Source: CAUUFM01 sp041844335
GTDB taxonomy: Bacteria; Bacillota; Clostridia; Lachnospirales; Lachnospiraceae
DNA length: 25,719 nt
Direction of reading: 5' to 3'
Assembly (NCBI GenBank): GCA_041844335.1
Contig: JBGZAX010000047.1
Coordinates: 1-25,719 of the forward strand
Positions 1 through 7,946 of this stretch are shown one piece after another. Positions within the stretch are counted from its first letter, which is position 1. Each line of letters starts with the position of its first letter. The notes below the pieces were generated by a model, which was not told the DNA's origin, made no database searches, and saw nothing but the letters and a program-made list of their open reading frames with translations. The position numbers and the translations under genes were made by a program.

Positions 1-1
1 G

Positions 2-559
2 TTCGGAGCAATAACTATCCTTTTATCTGTCATAAATCAGCATAAAAATGAAAAAACCGTCACCAATCAGGCAAGCTTTGTAATAGGAATTCTTATCATC
101 TTTGCCGGAATAATTTTACTTATTGTTAAAGAAAAGGTCATCACTATAATTCCTATAATTTTCGGTTCATACATAATACTTTGTGCCCTGTCAGGAATTA
201 GAACCTTTGTAGCACTTGCAAAAACAGGCTTTGTAAAATGGTGGTTCTTTCTAATTACCACTCTAATTTTAATTGCTCTTGGAGGCATTATTATATATAA
301 TCCGTGGAAGATAGTTGAAATTACAAGTAAAATAATAGGAATAACACTGATAATAAAGGGAATTAACGATATGATAGAGCTATTCCTTTCATACATCAAG
401 GACTCGAATATCAAAAATTCTCCAAATACTCAGGTAATAGCCGCCACAGATACAAAAACAAATCAGAGCATGTATAAAGAAAATACTGCAGTTGACGGAG
501 AATTTACCGAATTAAATAATGAAAATACCGATAAAAATACAGAGAGCTTACACCCATAA
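2..559 (+). CDS. DUF308/HdeD-like multi-pass membrane protein, 5' end missing
   Basis: An open frame runs from the window edge to a TAA at 557-559 (185 codons, no start in the window). The visible part has about four hydrophobic segments (roughly residues 25-42, 46-64, 80-99 and 106-125), separated by short basic loops. A polar, Asn/Thr/Glu-rich cytoplasmic-type tail of about 55 residues follows. Short repeated helix pairs with Gly-Ile-rich cores are typical of the DUF308 (HdeD-like) family, whose biochemical role in Firmicutes is unknown. The family assignment is by pattern only. The gene is convergent with comEC and its stop codon touches the comEC stop codon with no base between. The antisense frame over this region is an artefact of the low-complexity membrane sequence. 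Confidence 0.7.
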   Translation, partial: FGAITILLSVINQHKNEKTVTNQASFVIGILIIFAGIILLIVKEKVITIIPIIFGSYIILCALSGIRTFVALAKTGFVKWWFFLITTLILIALGGIIIYNPWKIVEITSKIIGITLIIKGINDMIELFLSYIKDSNIKNSPNTQVIAATDTKTNQSMYKENTAVDGEFTELNNENTDKNTESLHP

Positions 560-2737
560 TCAGTATTTCAAAGAATAATTAACGGACAAGATCCTTATTC
601 CGTCGGTTTTTAACATAATTGAACCATTAATATCCGTTCTATAGGTTCTGATATTCTTACTTTTTAACCTGTTCAACAATTCCTTATGCGGATGCCCGTA
701 AATGTTCTTGTATCCGCAGGAAATCAATGCTATTTCAGGATCGGTTTTATCAAGAAACGAGTTATCGGTAGAATTTTTAGAACCGTGATGAGCTACCTTT
801 AAGACATCGAGCTCCGGTAGCTCATTTTTCATTATTTCAAACTCACCGTTGTTTTCCAGATCTCCTGTAAAAAGCATATCAAAATCCTTATAATTAAGAT
901 AAAGTACGGTAGAATACTCATTTGCATTTTCTGCTATAAAATCAGTATCAGGATGCAGACACTCAAAGTTAAGACTATTTACACTTATCCTATCTCCCCT
1001 TTTTATATATAGGGTTTTTATTTTATTTTTCTTGAGAAAACCCTCAAATTTCAAATAGTTATCATCCTTATTGGCGATCTTCGGCAAAATAGCCCTCTTC
1101 ACTTTAAAATTATCGCTTATCATATTTTTAATTCCAAGCAAATGATCGGTATCCGAATGTGTCAAAATATGCAGATCTATCTTTGAATATCCTCGTGATT
1201 TGAGAAAGCTTGTTATACCGGATGCACCTCCGTCAGATTTGCTGGTGCTGCCTCCGTCAATCAGATAAACCTTATTTGAATATGGAATTTCTATTACTAT
1301 TCCGTCCCCCTGTCCCACATCAAGAACTGTTATAACAAGCTTTGTCCTGTCATGAAAGCTCAAAATCAACACAAGCATAATGGTTGCTGCAAATAAAGCT
1401 TTCTTTTTATGCCTGAAAAATTTTATATAAATCAGTGAAAAGGTAAGTAAAAGATAATATATTAAAATTACGATAATCGCAGGTCTGCCAAATACAATAT
1501 TGGAAAATTCAAGCCTGTCTGCAATTCTGCAAATAAAAGTGAAAAAACCTATAATAAGCTGTGCCGGTTTCAGCAAAATCATAGTTATAGGAACAGATAT
1601 TAAAGAAAAAACACTTGCGAAAATCCCGATTAATAAAAGAGGTAACATCATTGGAATTATAATTATATTTAAGAATACCGAATAGCTTGACTGCTCATAA
1701 AATAAATATGCCGTTATAGGCATAAGTCCTAATTGAATTGAAAAAGTAAGAAAAATCCCCGATTTTAAAAGATGCCTGTTTTTAAATGCACAGCTTACAA
1801 TCGGCATTATCATAAGAATTGATACCACAGCCCCGTAGGATAATAAAAACCCCGCCTCGAATATATACTTGGGATTTATTATCAAGGTCAAAATGGCTGC
1901 AAATGCGAGTGCTCTGACGGCAGAATAAGCCCTTTTTATGATCCTTGAAATAAACAATAATATCAGCATGATATACGATCGAAAGCTTGATATACCGAAA
2001 CCTATGATCAAGATGTAAAGACTTAAAAATAAAATCCCCAATATACAGCTTGTCTTCACACCGAAAAATCTGTTAAGAATACTATAGGCTCCATAGCCTA
2101 TTATCCATATATGAAGTCCCGATATTGATAAGATATGGCTTACCCCGTTTCTTTGATAGAGGGCTTTAATGTCCTTATCCATATCCTGTTTTTGTGATAA
2201 AACTATAGTTTTTATAAGGGCAGATGTATTTTTGTTATTTGAATGATCCGCCAAAGTCAGATTTTCCGATATCTTATATTTTACACTGTAAAAGAATTCC
2301 TTAATATGATTATAATAATTTGAGCAATGACATAATTTGCAATTTTTAATTTCATAGTAGATATTATGATTAAAATTATATAGCTTATAATTGAATTCAC
2401 CGAAATTGGTGTTGGGCTTAAAAGAATTAATCACTCCTTTAATCATTATCCTACTTCCATACCTTATTCTTGAATTGTCATTTAAATCAGTTGCAACAAT
2501 CCTTGCAGCTTGCCTGTTTTTCTTATCATATTTTAAACTCACATTTTTTAATATATACTTATATTTTCCGTTTTTCAGCTCAATATCATCAACCACCCCT
2601 ATAGCCGTGCAGGACTTATTTTCTAAAGACCCCTCTTTTAAAAAAGCCCTGTAGTTACAATGATGAAAAATAATTGAAAACACGATAAACAAAATTGATA
2701 ATAGAACCAAAAAATATCTTTCTATCCGGTCTTTCAT
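560..2737 (-). CDS. comEC: ComEC/Rec2 DNA-uptake channel protein
   Basis: The 725-residue product has the full ComEC architecture. It begins with an N-terminal membrane anchor (about 9-25) and a soluble OB-like (DUF4131-type) region. The multi-helix Competence domain (about 170-440) follows and carries the signature HILSISGLHI at 201-210. A C-terminal metallo-beta-lactamase-fold domain spans about 465-720. Its landmarks are LDVGQGDG (472-479), THSDTDH (526-532, where the second His of HxHxDH is Asp), TGDLE (624-628) and VAHHGSKNS (648-656). ComEC forms the cytoplasmic-membrane pore for single-stranded DNA during transformation, and the MBL-like domain is a proposed nuclease. The ATG overlaps the upstream GerMN gene's TGA by 4 nt (ATGA), implying translational coupling. 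It is last in the comEA-led operon. The frame looks intact, but no comG, comF or comK lies in the window, so competence cannot be inferred from this locus alone. Confidence 0.95.
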   Translation of the reverse strand: MKDRIERYFLVLLSILFIVFSIIFHHCNYRAFLKEGSLENKSCTAIGVVDDIELKNGKYKYILKNVSLKYDKKNRQAARIVATDLNDNSRIRYGSRIMIKGVINSFKPNTNFGEFNYKLYNFNHNIYYEIKNCKLCHCSNYYNHIKEFFYSVKYKISENLTLADHSNNKNTSALIKTIVLSQKQDMDKDIKALYQRNGVSHILSISGLHIWIIGYGAYSILNRFFGVKTSCILGILFLSLYILIIGFGISSFRSYIMLILLFISRIIKRAYSAVRALAFAAILTLIINPKYIFEAGFLLSYGAVVSILMIMPIVSCAFKNRHLLKSGIFLTFSIQLGLMPITAYLFYEQSSYSVFLNIIIIPMMLPLLLIGIFASVFSLISVPITMILLKPAQLIIGFFTFICRIADRLEFSNIVFGRPAIIVILIYYLLLTFSLIYIKFFRHKKKALFAATIMLVLILSFHDRTKLVITVLDVGQGDGIVIEIPYSNKVYLIDGGSTSKSDGGASGITSFLKSRGYSKIDLHILTHSDTDHLLGIKNMISDNFKVKRAILPKIANKDDNYLKFEGFLKKNKIKTLYIKRGDRISVNSLNFECLHPDTDFIAENANEYSTVLYLNYKDFDMLFTGDLENNGEFEIMKNELPELDVLKVAHHGSKNSTDNSFLDKTDPEIALISCGYKNIYGHPHKELLNRLKSKNIRTYRTDINGSIMLKTDGIRILSVNYSLKY
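582..611 (+). terminator. Candidate intrinsic terminator of the DUF308-like gene, inside comEC
   Basis: On the plus strand, ACGGA (582-586) pairs with TCCGT (599-603). An inner AAG/CTT pairing (588-590 with 594-596) closes a 3-nt loop. CGG and then five T residues (607-611) follow. The hairpin lies 23 nt after the stop of the plus-strand gene and overlaps the antisense of the comEC 3' end. The stem is short and the T-run starts 3 nt late, so this is a moderate candidate only. Confidence 0.4.
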
Positions 2738-3684
2738 TTACTTTCCTTTATTTCCAATATGTTATAATTTTTCTCAAAAGCCTCATCAAGCCTCACTCCC
2801 CTATAGGTAGCTGTATCACCGGAATCAATGGAAAACTTTACTTTTAATACGTTACTCCCGTCTGTAATGGAATTAACAATTGAATATATTGTAAGCAATC
2901 CTGATACAGGAATCTCCGTAGAGGTATTTTTTATACTGAAATCTATATAACATATCTCATTTTTTGTAACAATACTGTTTATCTTAATCTCGTCAGGAAT
3001 AGTAGGCTTTACCATATCCGAAAATTCCACATTAGGTCCTTTCAATAATAACTCAAGTATCACCTTCTCCTTAGGAATGTTGGATCTCATCCTCGTCTTA
3101 ATCTCCGTTTTTACAAGCTTTTTATAGTTATTATCGGAAAAATACAGATTGAGTTTTTCTTCCTTATAGGTATTTATGTCAGTTCCCATATTTTCGACAA
3201 ATGAATTATTATCCATAATACTTATTAAATTTCCGTTAGAGTCAATAAGCGGTTCGCCATTTACCATAAACATAATCTTATCAATAAAATCAAGCTGCAC
3301 AAAGGTTCTAACTATAGCTGCCCTGTATAAGACTTCAATATCACTTTTCAAAGTCTGATACTCAAATGAAAAATTAAGATTTAATTGCCTGTTTTTTTCC
3401 TCGTATGATAAAATTTGTACATCTTTATTTAATACCGGATGAGCATTGGACATTTCCTTCGGATTTTTTAATTTATGTATTAAATAATCGATTTTTTCAG
3501 AATTTCCTTTCAATCGCTCAATTTCTGTCGTGTCTATACCCTCCCTTATCAGCTCATTATTTTCAATATTTAAATAATAAGCATAGTAGGTATATTCCAT
3601 ATCAACACTTTTAGTTTTATTAAAGCTGCAGCTGAAAAGTGCCAATATAATTAAAAATATAATTAAAAAAATGTATTTTTTCAT
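2734..3684 (-). CDS. GerMN-domain lipoprotein
   Basis: The 316-residue protein begins with a lysine-initiated hydrophobic segment ending in LFSC, so Cys19 is the likely lipidated residue. Two similar domains follow (about 30-165 and 175-312). The second carries GerMN (Germane) features: a LYFSDNNY-type strand, ILELLLKGP (about 208-216), and the closing ISIDF-like strand and helix. GerMN domains occur in spore germination protein GerM and in the actinobacterial lipoprotein LpqB. The gene starts 3 nt after the sensor kinase stop and overlaps comEC by 4 nt. By analogy with LpqB, which is encoded after mtrA-mtrB and interacts with the MtrB kinase, this protein could modulate the adjacent kinase outside the membrane. 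That role is inference. A role in sporulation or germination is an alternative with no support from the neighbours. Confidence 0.85.
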   Translation of the reverse strand: MKKYIFLIIFLIILALFSCSFNKTKSVDMEYTYYAYYLNIENNELIREGIDTTEIERLKGNSEKIDYLIHKLKNPKEMSNAHPVLNKDVQILSYEEKNRQLNLNFSFEYQTLKSDIEVLYRAAIVRTFVQLDFIDKIMFMVNGEPLIDSNGNLISIMDNNSFVENMGTDINTYKEEKLNLYFSDNNYKKLVKTEIKTRMRSNIPKEKVILELLLKGPNVEFSDMVKPTIPDEIKINSIVTKNEICYIDFSIKNTSTEIPVSGLLTIYSIVNSITDGSNVLKVKFSIDSGDTATYRGVRLDEAFEKNYNILEIKESK

Positions 3685-3687
3685 AGC

Positions 3688-5133
3688 TCACACCACAATA
3701 ATTTTTTCCGAATACACCAAAGGTATCCTAATGTCAAATGTCGTACCGTCTCCCAGAATAGAATTCACCTTAATTGAGCCGTGATGAAGAATTACCGTGC
3801 TCTTTGTAAGCGCAAGTCCCAGTCCCGTACCGTTTATCTGCCTTGAATGTGATTTATCGACCCTATAAAATCTGTCAAATATAAGATCTAATTGATCCTC
3901 CGGTATACCTATGCCGTTATCTGACACCTTTATGTAAAAATATTTATGATCGGAATTTATAGAAACGTGTACCCAACCTATTTCATTATTATATTTCACG
4001 GCATTTTCAACTAAATTCATAAGCGCCTGTGATAATTTTATTTTATCGACCTCCGCCATTATGGGTCTAAAGCTCTCAAACACTATATCTACATGACTGT
4101 CATCGGCAAGCGGTTTGACAAGCTTTAATACTTCTTCCACCATTTCGTTAATATTCACCTGCTTTATATCAAGACTTCCCGCTTTCTTATCCAAGCGAAC
4201 TAATGATAGCAAATCGGTGATTATGCGGTTTTCCCTGTCAATTTCATCCGCAATATCTCTCAAAAATTCAATATACAGCTCTCTCGGAGCACTTTCGTCC
4301 GATAACAGTGAATCCGCCAACACCTTAATAGATGCCATAGGGGTTTTTAACTCATGAGATACATTGGATACAAATTCCTGCCTCGACTCGTCAATAGACT
4401 TCATTCTTGCAAAAAGAAGATTAAATTTATCGGAAAATAGAACCGTTTCCTTAAAGCTGTATACCTGCAGCTCATCGCTGCTCCTGCCGTCAACTAATGT
4501 AGATAGATGTGATATTATCCTATTTATCGGTCCGGTTAAAAAAATAGAAATAAAAAATGCCAGAAATATTATAATTGCACTGAAGATAAACAATAGAATG
4601 TTTGCCTTCTGATTTACTTTATTTATAGTTTCCTCAAGACTGTCCGTAGATACGGCAATCATAAGCAGCCCTGTCACTTCCTTAGAATCAACTTTTTTAT
4701 GAATAGGAAAACAAACCTCCATTAATTTATGCTTTCTGTCATAATCTATGTAGGTTTTATCATTTCTAAATGTTATAATAGCCTGCTTTGAGATATCACT
4801 TTTTCCGACATCAAGATCAAATGTGTCCTTGACTATTTTAAATTCCTTGTTTAAGATTAAAATTCTTCCGCTGAACATCGTCGCAAGCTGCATAACCTCG
4901 CTGTTTATCATCTCAGATGCCGGATTATTAAAATAATCATAATCAGTAATATGGTTACTGATTATAAGACATTGACTGGCAATATCATTTTGGCGAAGTT
5001 TTATTCTCTGATCTCTGACACTGCTGATTATACCATATTTTACAACAGCGACAGACAAAATTCCGATTAATGAAATACTTAAGAAAATTAAAAATCTGAG
5101 TGACCAATAAAACCTTTTACGAATGTTTTTCAA
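3688..5133 (-). CDS. Membrane sensor histidine kinase (PhoR/WalK type)
   Basis: The 481-residue kinase has TM1 at about 11-33, an extracytoplasmic sensor of about 140 residues, and TM2 at about 178-200. A HAMP-like linker and a HisKA domain follow, with phospho-acceptor His260 in VSHELKTPMAS. The HATPase domain has an N box with LMNLVENAVKYN (371-382), a G1 box DNGIGIP (405-411) and a G2 box GTGLGLAL (435-442). All catalytic motifs are intact. The start is TTG at 5133-5131: AGGAG (5144-5140) lies 6 nt upstream, and the only nearby ATG reads into TGA after two codons. It lies 9 nt downstream of its response regulator, and the two form a standard cognate pair. Its signal is unknown. Its place between comEA and comEC, just before a GerMN lipoprotein, suggests envelope sensing linked to DNA uptake, which is inference. 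Confidence 0.93.
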   Translation of the reverse strand: MKNIRKRFYWSLRFLIFLSISLIGILSVAVVKYGIISSVRDQRIKLRQNDIASQCLIISNHITDYDYFNNPASEMINSEVMQLATMFSGRILILNKEFKIVKDTFDLDVGKSDISKQAIITFRNDKTYIDYDRKHKLMEVCFPIHKKVDSKEVTGLLMIAVSTDSLEETINKVNQKANILLFIFSAIIIFLAFFISIFLTGPINRIISHLSTLVDGRSSDELQVYSFKETVLFSDKFNLLFARMKSIDESRQEFVSNVSHELKTPMASIKVLADSLLSDESAPRELYIEFLRDIADEIDRENRIITDLLSLVRLDKKAGSLDIKQVNINEMVEEVLKLVKPLADDSHVDIVFESFRPIMAEVDKIKLSQALMNLVENAVKYNNEIGWVHVSINSDHKYFYIKVSDNGIGIPEDQLDLIFDRFYRVDKSHSRQINGTGLGLALTKSTVILHHGSIKVNSILGDGTTFDIRIPLVYSEKIIVV

Positions 5134-5142
5134 ACCATTCTC

Positions 5143-5847
5143 CTAATCCTGAAAATAGTATCCTGCACCCCATTTTGTGTGCACATATTTAGGCTCTCCG
5201 GGGTTGTTTTCTATCTTTTCACGAAGTCTTCTTATATGTACATCAACAGTTCTGGCATCACCTAAATAATCATTTCCCCATACAAGCCTTAAAAGCTCAT
5301 CTCTGCTATATATCTTATTCGGAGTGGAGGCAAGCAGCTCAAACACCTCATATTCTTTACCGGTAAGATTTATTTCTTTATTTCCGATATAAAGTCTTTT
5401 CCAAGTCTTATCGAACTTTAATTCTCCGATCGTCATAGTGTTTTCATCACTGTTTGAAGACATGCCGACTTTTTGAGAGCCGGCGGTCCGCCTGATCACA
5501 GCCTTTATTCTGGCTTTTATTTCAAGGATATTAAACGGTTTCGTCACGTAATCATCAGCCCCGTATTCAAGCCCCATAATCTTGTCAATATCATCACTTT
5601 TAGCCGTAAGCATAATTATTGGAACATTTGATTTCTCTCTGATTTGTCGGCAAACTTCAAAACCGTCAATCTTAGGGAGCATCAAATCAAGCAATATTAA
5701 AGAATATTCTTTGCTGTTAAAAAGATCTATAGCCTCCTGACCGTCATAGGCACAATCCACTGCCATTCCATCCTGTTCTAGACTGAATTTTATACCTTTT
5801 ACAATTAATTTTTCGTCATCAACCACCAAAATAGTATTTTTATCCAT
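5143..5847 (-). CDS. OmpR/PhoB-family response regulator
   Basis: The 234-residue regulator has an intact receiver domain with acidic pocket Asp10-Asp11, phospho-acceptor Asp54 in LILLDLMLP, Thr81 and Lys103. A C-terminal winged-helix DNA-binding domain spans about 130-233 and carries the usual AR-TVDVHIRRLREK recognition helix and closing GAGYYF hairpin. It should bind direct repeats as a dimer after phosphorylation by the adjacent kinase. Its ATG directly follows the TAG of comEA with no intervening base. The sequence upstream has only a weak GGTGA, so translation probably depends on coupling to comEA. It is not identical to WalR or PhoP in any way I can prove, so no symbol is given. Confidence 0.95.
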   Translation of the reverse strand: MDKNTILVVDDEKLIVKGIKFSLEQDGMAVDCAYDGQEAIDLFNSKEYSLILLDLMLPKIDGFEVCRQIREKSNVPIIMLTAKSDDIDKIMGLEYGADDYVTKPFNILEIKARIKAVIRRTAGSQKVGMSSNSDENTMTIGELKFDKTWKRLYIGNKEINLTGKEYEVFELLASTPNKIYSRDELLRLVWGNDYLGDARTVDVHIRRLREKIENNPGEPKYVHTKWGAGYYFQD

Positions 5848-6522
5848 CTAATTCACCGATATTTCATCCTTTATCTTTTCGAACATTGCTTTTTTTATTC
5901 CTGATATTTGCATTATATCTTCGATTTTTTTAAAACTCCCGTTCTTTTTCCTATAACCTATTATATCATCAGCTCTTGAAGAACCGATACCCGATAATCT
6001 CATCAGTTCCTCCTTATCGGCTGTATTTATATTTATCTTTCCGTCGGAGCTCATATTGCCGTTAACGTCCGCAGGTAAAAATCCCACATTCGTTACCTCA
6101 TTTTCGCAAGGTATATAAAGCTTATCCTGATCATTAAGAATTGCAGCAAGATTAACATAATCCTTTTTTGCATCTTTCAAAAATCCTCCGGCAAGCCTTA
6201 TAGCATCAATGGCTCTTGCACCCTCATCAAGCTTATAAACATCAGGATTTTTAACGCAGCCGCAGACGTGCACAAAGATTTTATTATTAATCTCCGATTT
6301 CCTCTTGTCTAAGATCTTTTCATCATCACGAAAATCATTATTTACCGAATCTTGATCACCCAATGTGTTTTCCTTGATATCCTTATCCGAACCCTCATCA
6401 GAAATCTTCTTATCATTTTGCAAATCCGAAAGCTTAAAATCCTCACGATTTTTACAAGATCCAAACAAACCTACAAGCATCAAAAAAATTAGAAATTCGC
6501 ATATAAATATTCTTTTTTTCAT
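5848..6522 (-). CDS. comEA: ComEA-type DNA-binding protein (SLBB + helix-hairpin-helix), predicted lipoprotein
   Basis: The 224-residue protein has an N-terminal hydrophobic segment ending GLFGSC (Cys23), which looks like a lipobox. A charged low-complexity linker (about 24-80) follows. The SLBB domain (about 82-140) contains HVCGCVKNPDVY and AIDAIRLAGG. The C-terminal tandem helix-hairpin-helix module (about 163-222) contains ININTADKEEL, GIGSSRADDII and ISGIKKAMFEKI. ComEA binds incoming double-stranded DNA at the cell surface and passes it to ComEC. The classical Bacillus protein is anchored by a transmembrane helix, whereas this one appears lipid-anchored, although a plain membrane anchor cannot be excluded. 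It heads the operon with the two-component system, the GerMN lipoprotein and comEC. A GGAAAGGAAA Shine-Dalgarno-like stretch precedes the ATG. Confidence 0.93.
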   Translation of the reverse strand: MKKRIFICEFLIFLMLVGLFGSCKNREDFKLSDLQNDKKISDEGSDKDIKENTLGDQDSVNNDFRDDEKILDKRKSEINNKIFVHVCGCVKNPDVYKLDEGARAIDAIRLAGGFLKDAKKDYVNLAAILNDQDKLYIPCENEVTNVGFLPADVNGNMSSDGKININTADKEELMRLSGIGSSRADDIIGYRKKNGSFKKIEDIMQISGIKKAMFEKIKDEISVN

Positions 6523-6583
6523 TATAATTTCCTTTCCATAATAAAATTATTTAAGAAAATTATAATCATCAGTCACTAAATTT

Positions 6584-6612
6584 ATTTTACATAAAATAAT
6601 CACATTTTACAA
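6584..6612 (-). promoter_or_regulatory. Candidate promoter of the comEA operon
   Basis: On the minus strand TTGTAA (6612-6607) is followed after 17 nt by TAAAAT (6589-6584), about 60 nt upstream of the comEA start. A second -10-like TATAAT (6564-6559) lies closer but lacks a matching -35. The gap is very A+T-rich, so chance matches are likely. Confidence 0.4.
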
Positions 6613-6629
6613 GCATAAAATATATGAAA

Positions 6630-7928
6630 TTACTTAATCTGATTTTCTTTTACAGTGGGATCTGTAGGGTCAAATCTTTGATTTCTGCCGACTTTTTTAT
6701 ATTGTGGCTTATCAAAAGGAAGTTTTTCATTTAAATCTCCATAAATAGTAAGCTCTACTCTTCCCCTATACCTTACATCATCATAAATTCTTTTCGCATC
6801 AATTACGGCAAGTCTTATGCATCCGTGAGACGCTGTAGTGCCAAGTTTATTATAAGCAAAGGGATTTAATGAATACTTATTGGGTCTGTAGTATAATACG
6901 GAATGGAATAAAAAGCTGTTATAAATACGGGTAGAAAACTGCCCGTAGCAGGGTCCCATAAGCTCTCTCCACCTGTATGTGTTTTCCTTTTTTAATTTTG
7001 TGGTCAGATTGGGAGTGTCAATTCCTGAAGTGCAGCCGAATGATTTAACAGGCACATTATATTTTCCGGAACTGCCGGGAGCATAAATTGTTCCGTGGTT
7101 TTTGTACTTATTAACTTTAATTTTGATTTTTTGCTTATTATACCATTTGTCGCCCAAGGAGCTTATTAGATCCTGTGAAAACTTATAATTATCATCAAAA
7201 TAAAGCTCGTATCCGCCTATTTCTTTAAATCCCTTTACAAGCCTGCCGTCAGAATCTGCATAATATGTCCTTTTTTCATTTTCAAAAATCCACTGGCTTT
7301 TTATTAAATTGCCATTTTTATCAAAATAGAAATAATCTTTTCCTATTTTTTTCTTACCCTTTACAAGCTTTTTCTCATCTTTATCTCTATATTTTCGTAT
7401 CTCTTTTCCGTCAACCTTTTTTATTATCCAGCCCTCATCATCCAAGGAATTAATACTTTCTTTTGAAAGTCTGTGATCATCTAAAAATAAATAATCATGT
7501 CCGTCTATTTTTTTCCTACCGGTAACAAGAATACCTGAAAATCCGGCATAGTATGCCTTTTTTTTGTTTTCAATACACCAATCATCGACTACAAGATACC
7601 CGTTATCATCAAAAAAATACTCATTAATTCCTATACGAGTCTTGCCCTTTGCAAATTTCCCGCTGCTGTTATCTTTGTACTTAAACAGCTCTTTTCCATC
7701 AACATTTTCCTTTATCCAGCCGTTTTCCTCTTTTTTTACTTCTATATCTGAAATATATACGGTATTTTCTTCAATTTCCACAACCTCTTCATCCTCCTGA
7801 ACAACTACTGTTCTATGGAGTTTTTCCTTGGCAAAGGATATTATACCGGTGTCAAAAAGAAAAATCATACACAAAAAACCGATCAAAACTGATCTCAACC
7901 TCTTAATGCGGTTAAAATTATCATTCAT
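6630..7928 (-). CDS. Secreted L,D-transpeptidase (YkuD fold) with duplicated wall-binding-type repeats
   Basis: The 432-residue protein has an N-terminal membrane/signal segment (about 12-33) and an acidic linker. Two tandem repeat units of about 85 residues follow (about 70-153 and 166-250), each built from GWI-VDGKE, KIG-Y-FD-NG and W-EN-K-YYA-G-LV-G motifs. These resemble cell-wall/choline-binding repeats. The C-terminal YkuD catalytic domain (about 265-398) carries His342 and the active-site signature SHGCIRL (His368, Cys370, Arg372). Enzymes of this family form 3-3 peptidoglycan cross-links or attach proteins to stem peptides, outside the membrane. The gene follows the DUF5721-like gene by 18 nt and has an AAGAGAGGAA Shine-Dalgarno. 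The extra wall-binding repeats suggest stable anchoring to the wall. The ligand of the repeats is not known. Confidence 0.92.
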   Translation of the reverse strand: MNDNFNRIKRLRSVLIGFLCMIFLFDTGIISFAKEKLHRTVVVQEDEEVVEIEENTVYISDIEVKKEENGWIKENVDGKELFKYKDNSSGKFAKGKTRIGINEYFFDDNGYLVVDDWCIENKKKAYYAGFSGILVTGRKKIDGHDYLFLDDHRLSKESINSLDDEGWIIKKVDGKEIRKYRDKDEKKLVKGKKKIGKDYFYFDKNGNLIKSQWIFENEKRTYYADSDGRLVKGFKEIGGYELYFDDNYKFSQDLISSLGDKWYNKQKIKIKVNKYKNHGTIYAPGSSGKYNVPVKSFGCTSGIDTPNLTTKLKKENTYRWRELMGPCYGQFSTRIYNSFLFHSVLYYRPNKYSLNPFAYNKLGTTASHGCIRLAVIDAKRIYDDVRYRGRVELTIYGDLNEKLPFDKPQYKKVGRNQRFDPTDPTVKENQIK

Positions 7929-7946
7929 TTTTATTCCTCTCTTAAA

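Noticed and set aside
67..414. Long minus-strand frame opposite the left-edge membrane gene
   Set aside because: Its composition mirrors the hydrophobic gene on the other strand, it has no convincing ribosome binding site, and the plus-strand frame continues through it to a natural stop.
6559..6564. TATAAT close to comEA as the main promoter
   Set aside because: No acceptable -35 lies 16-18 nt upstream and the spacing of the TG element is wrong for an extended -10.
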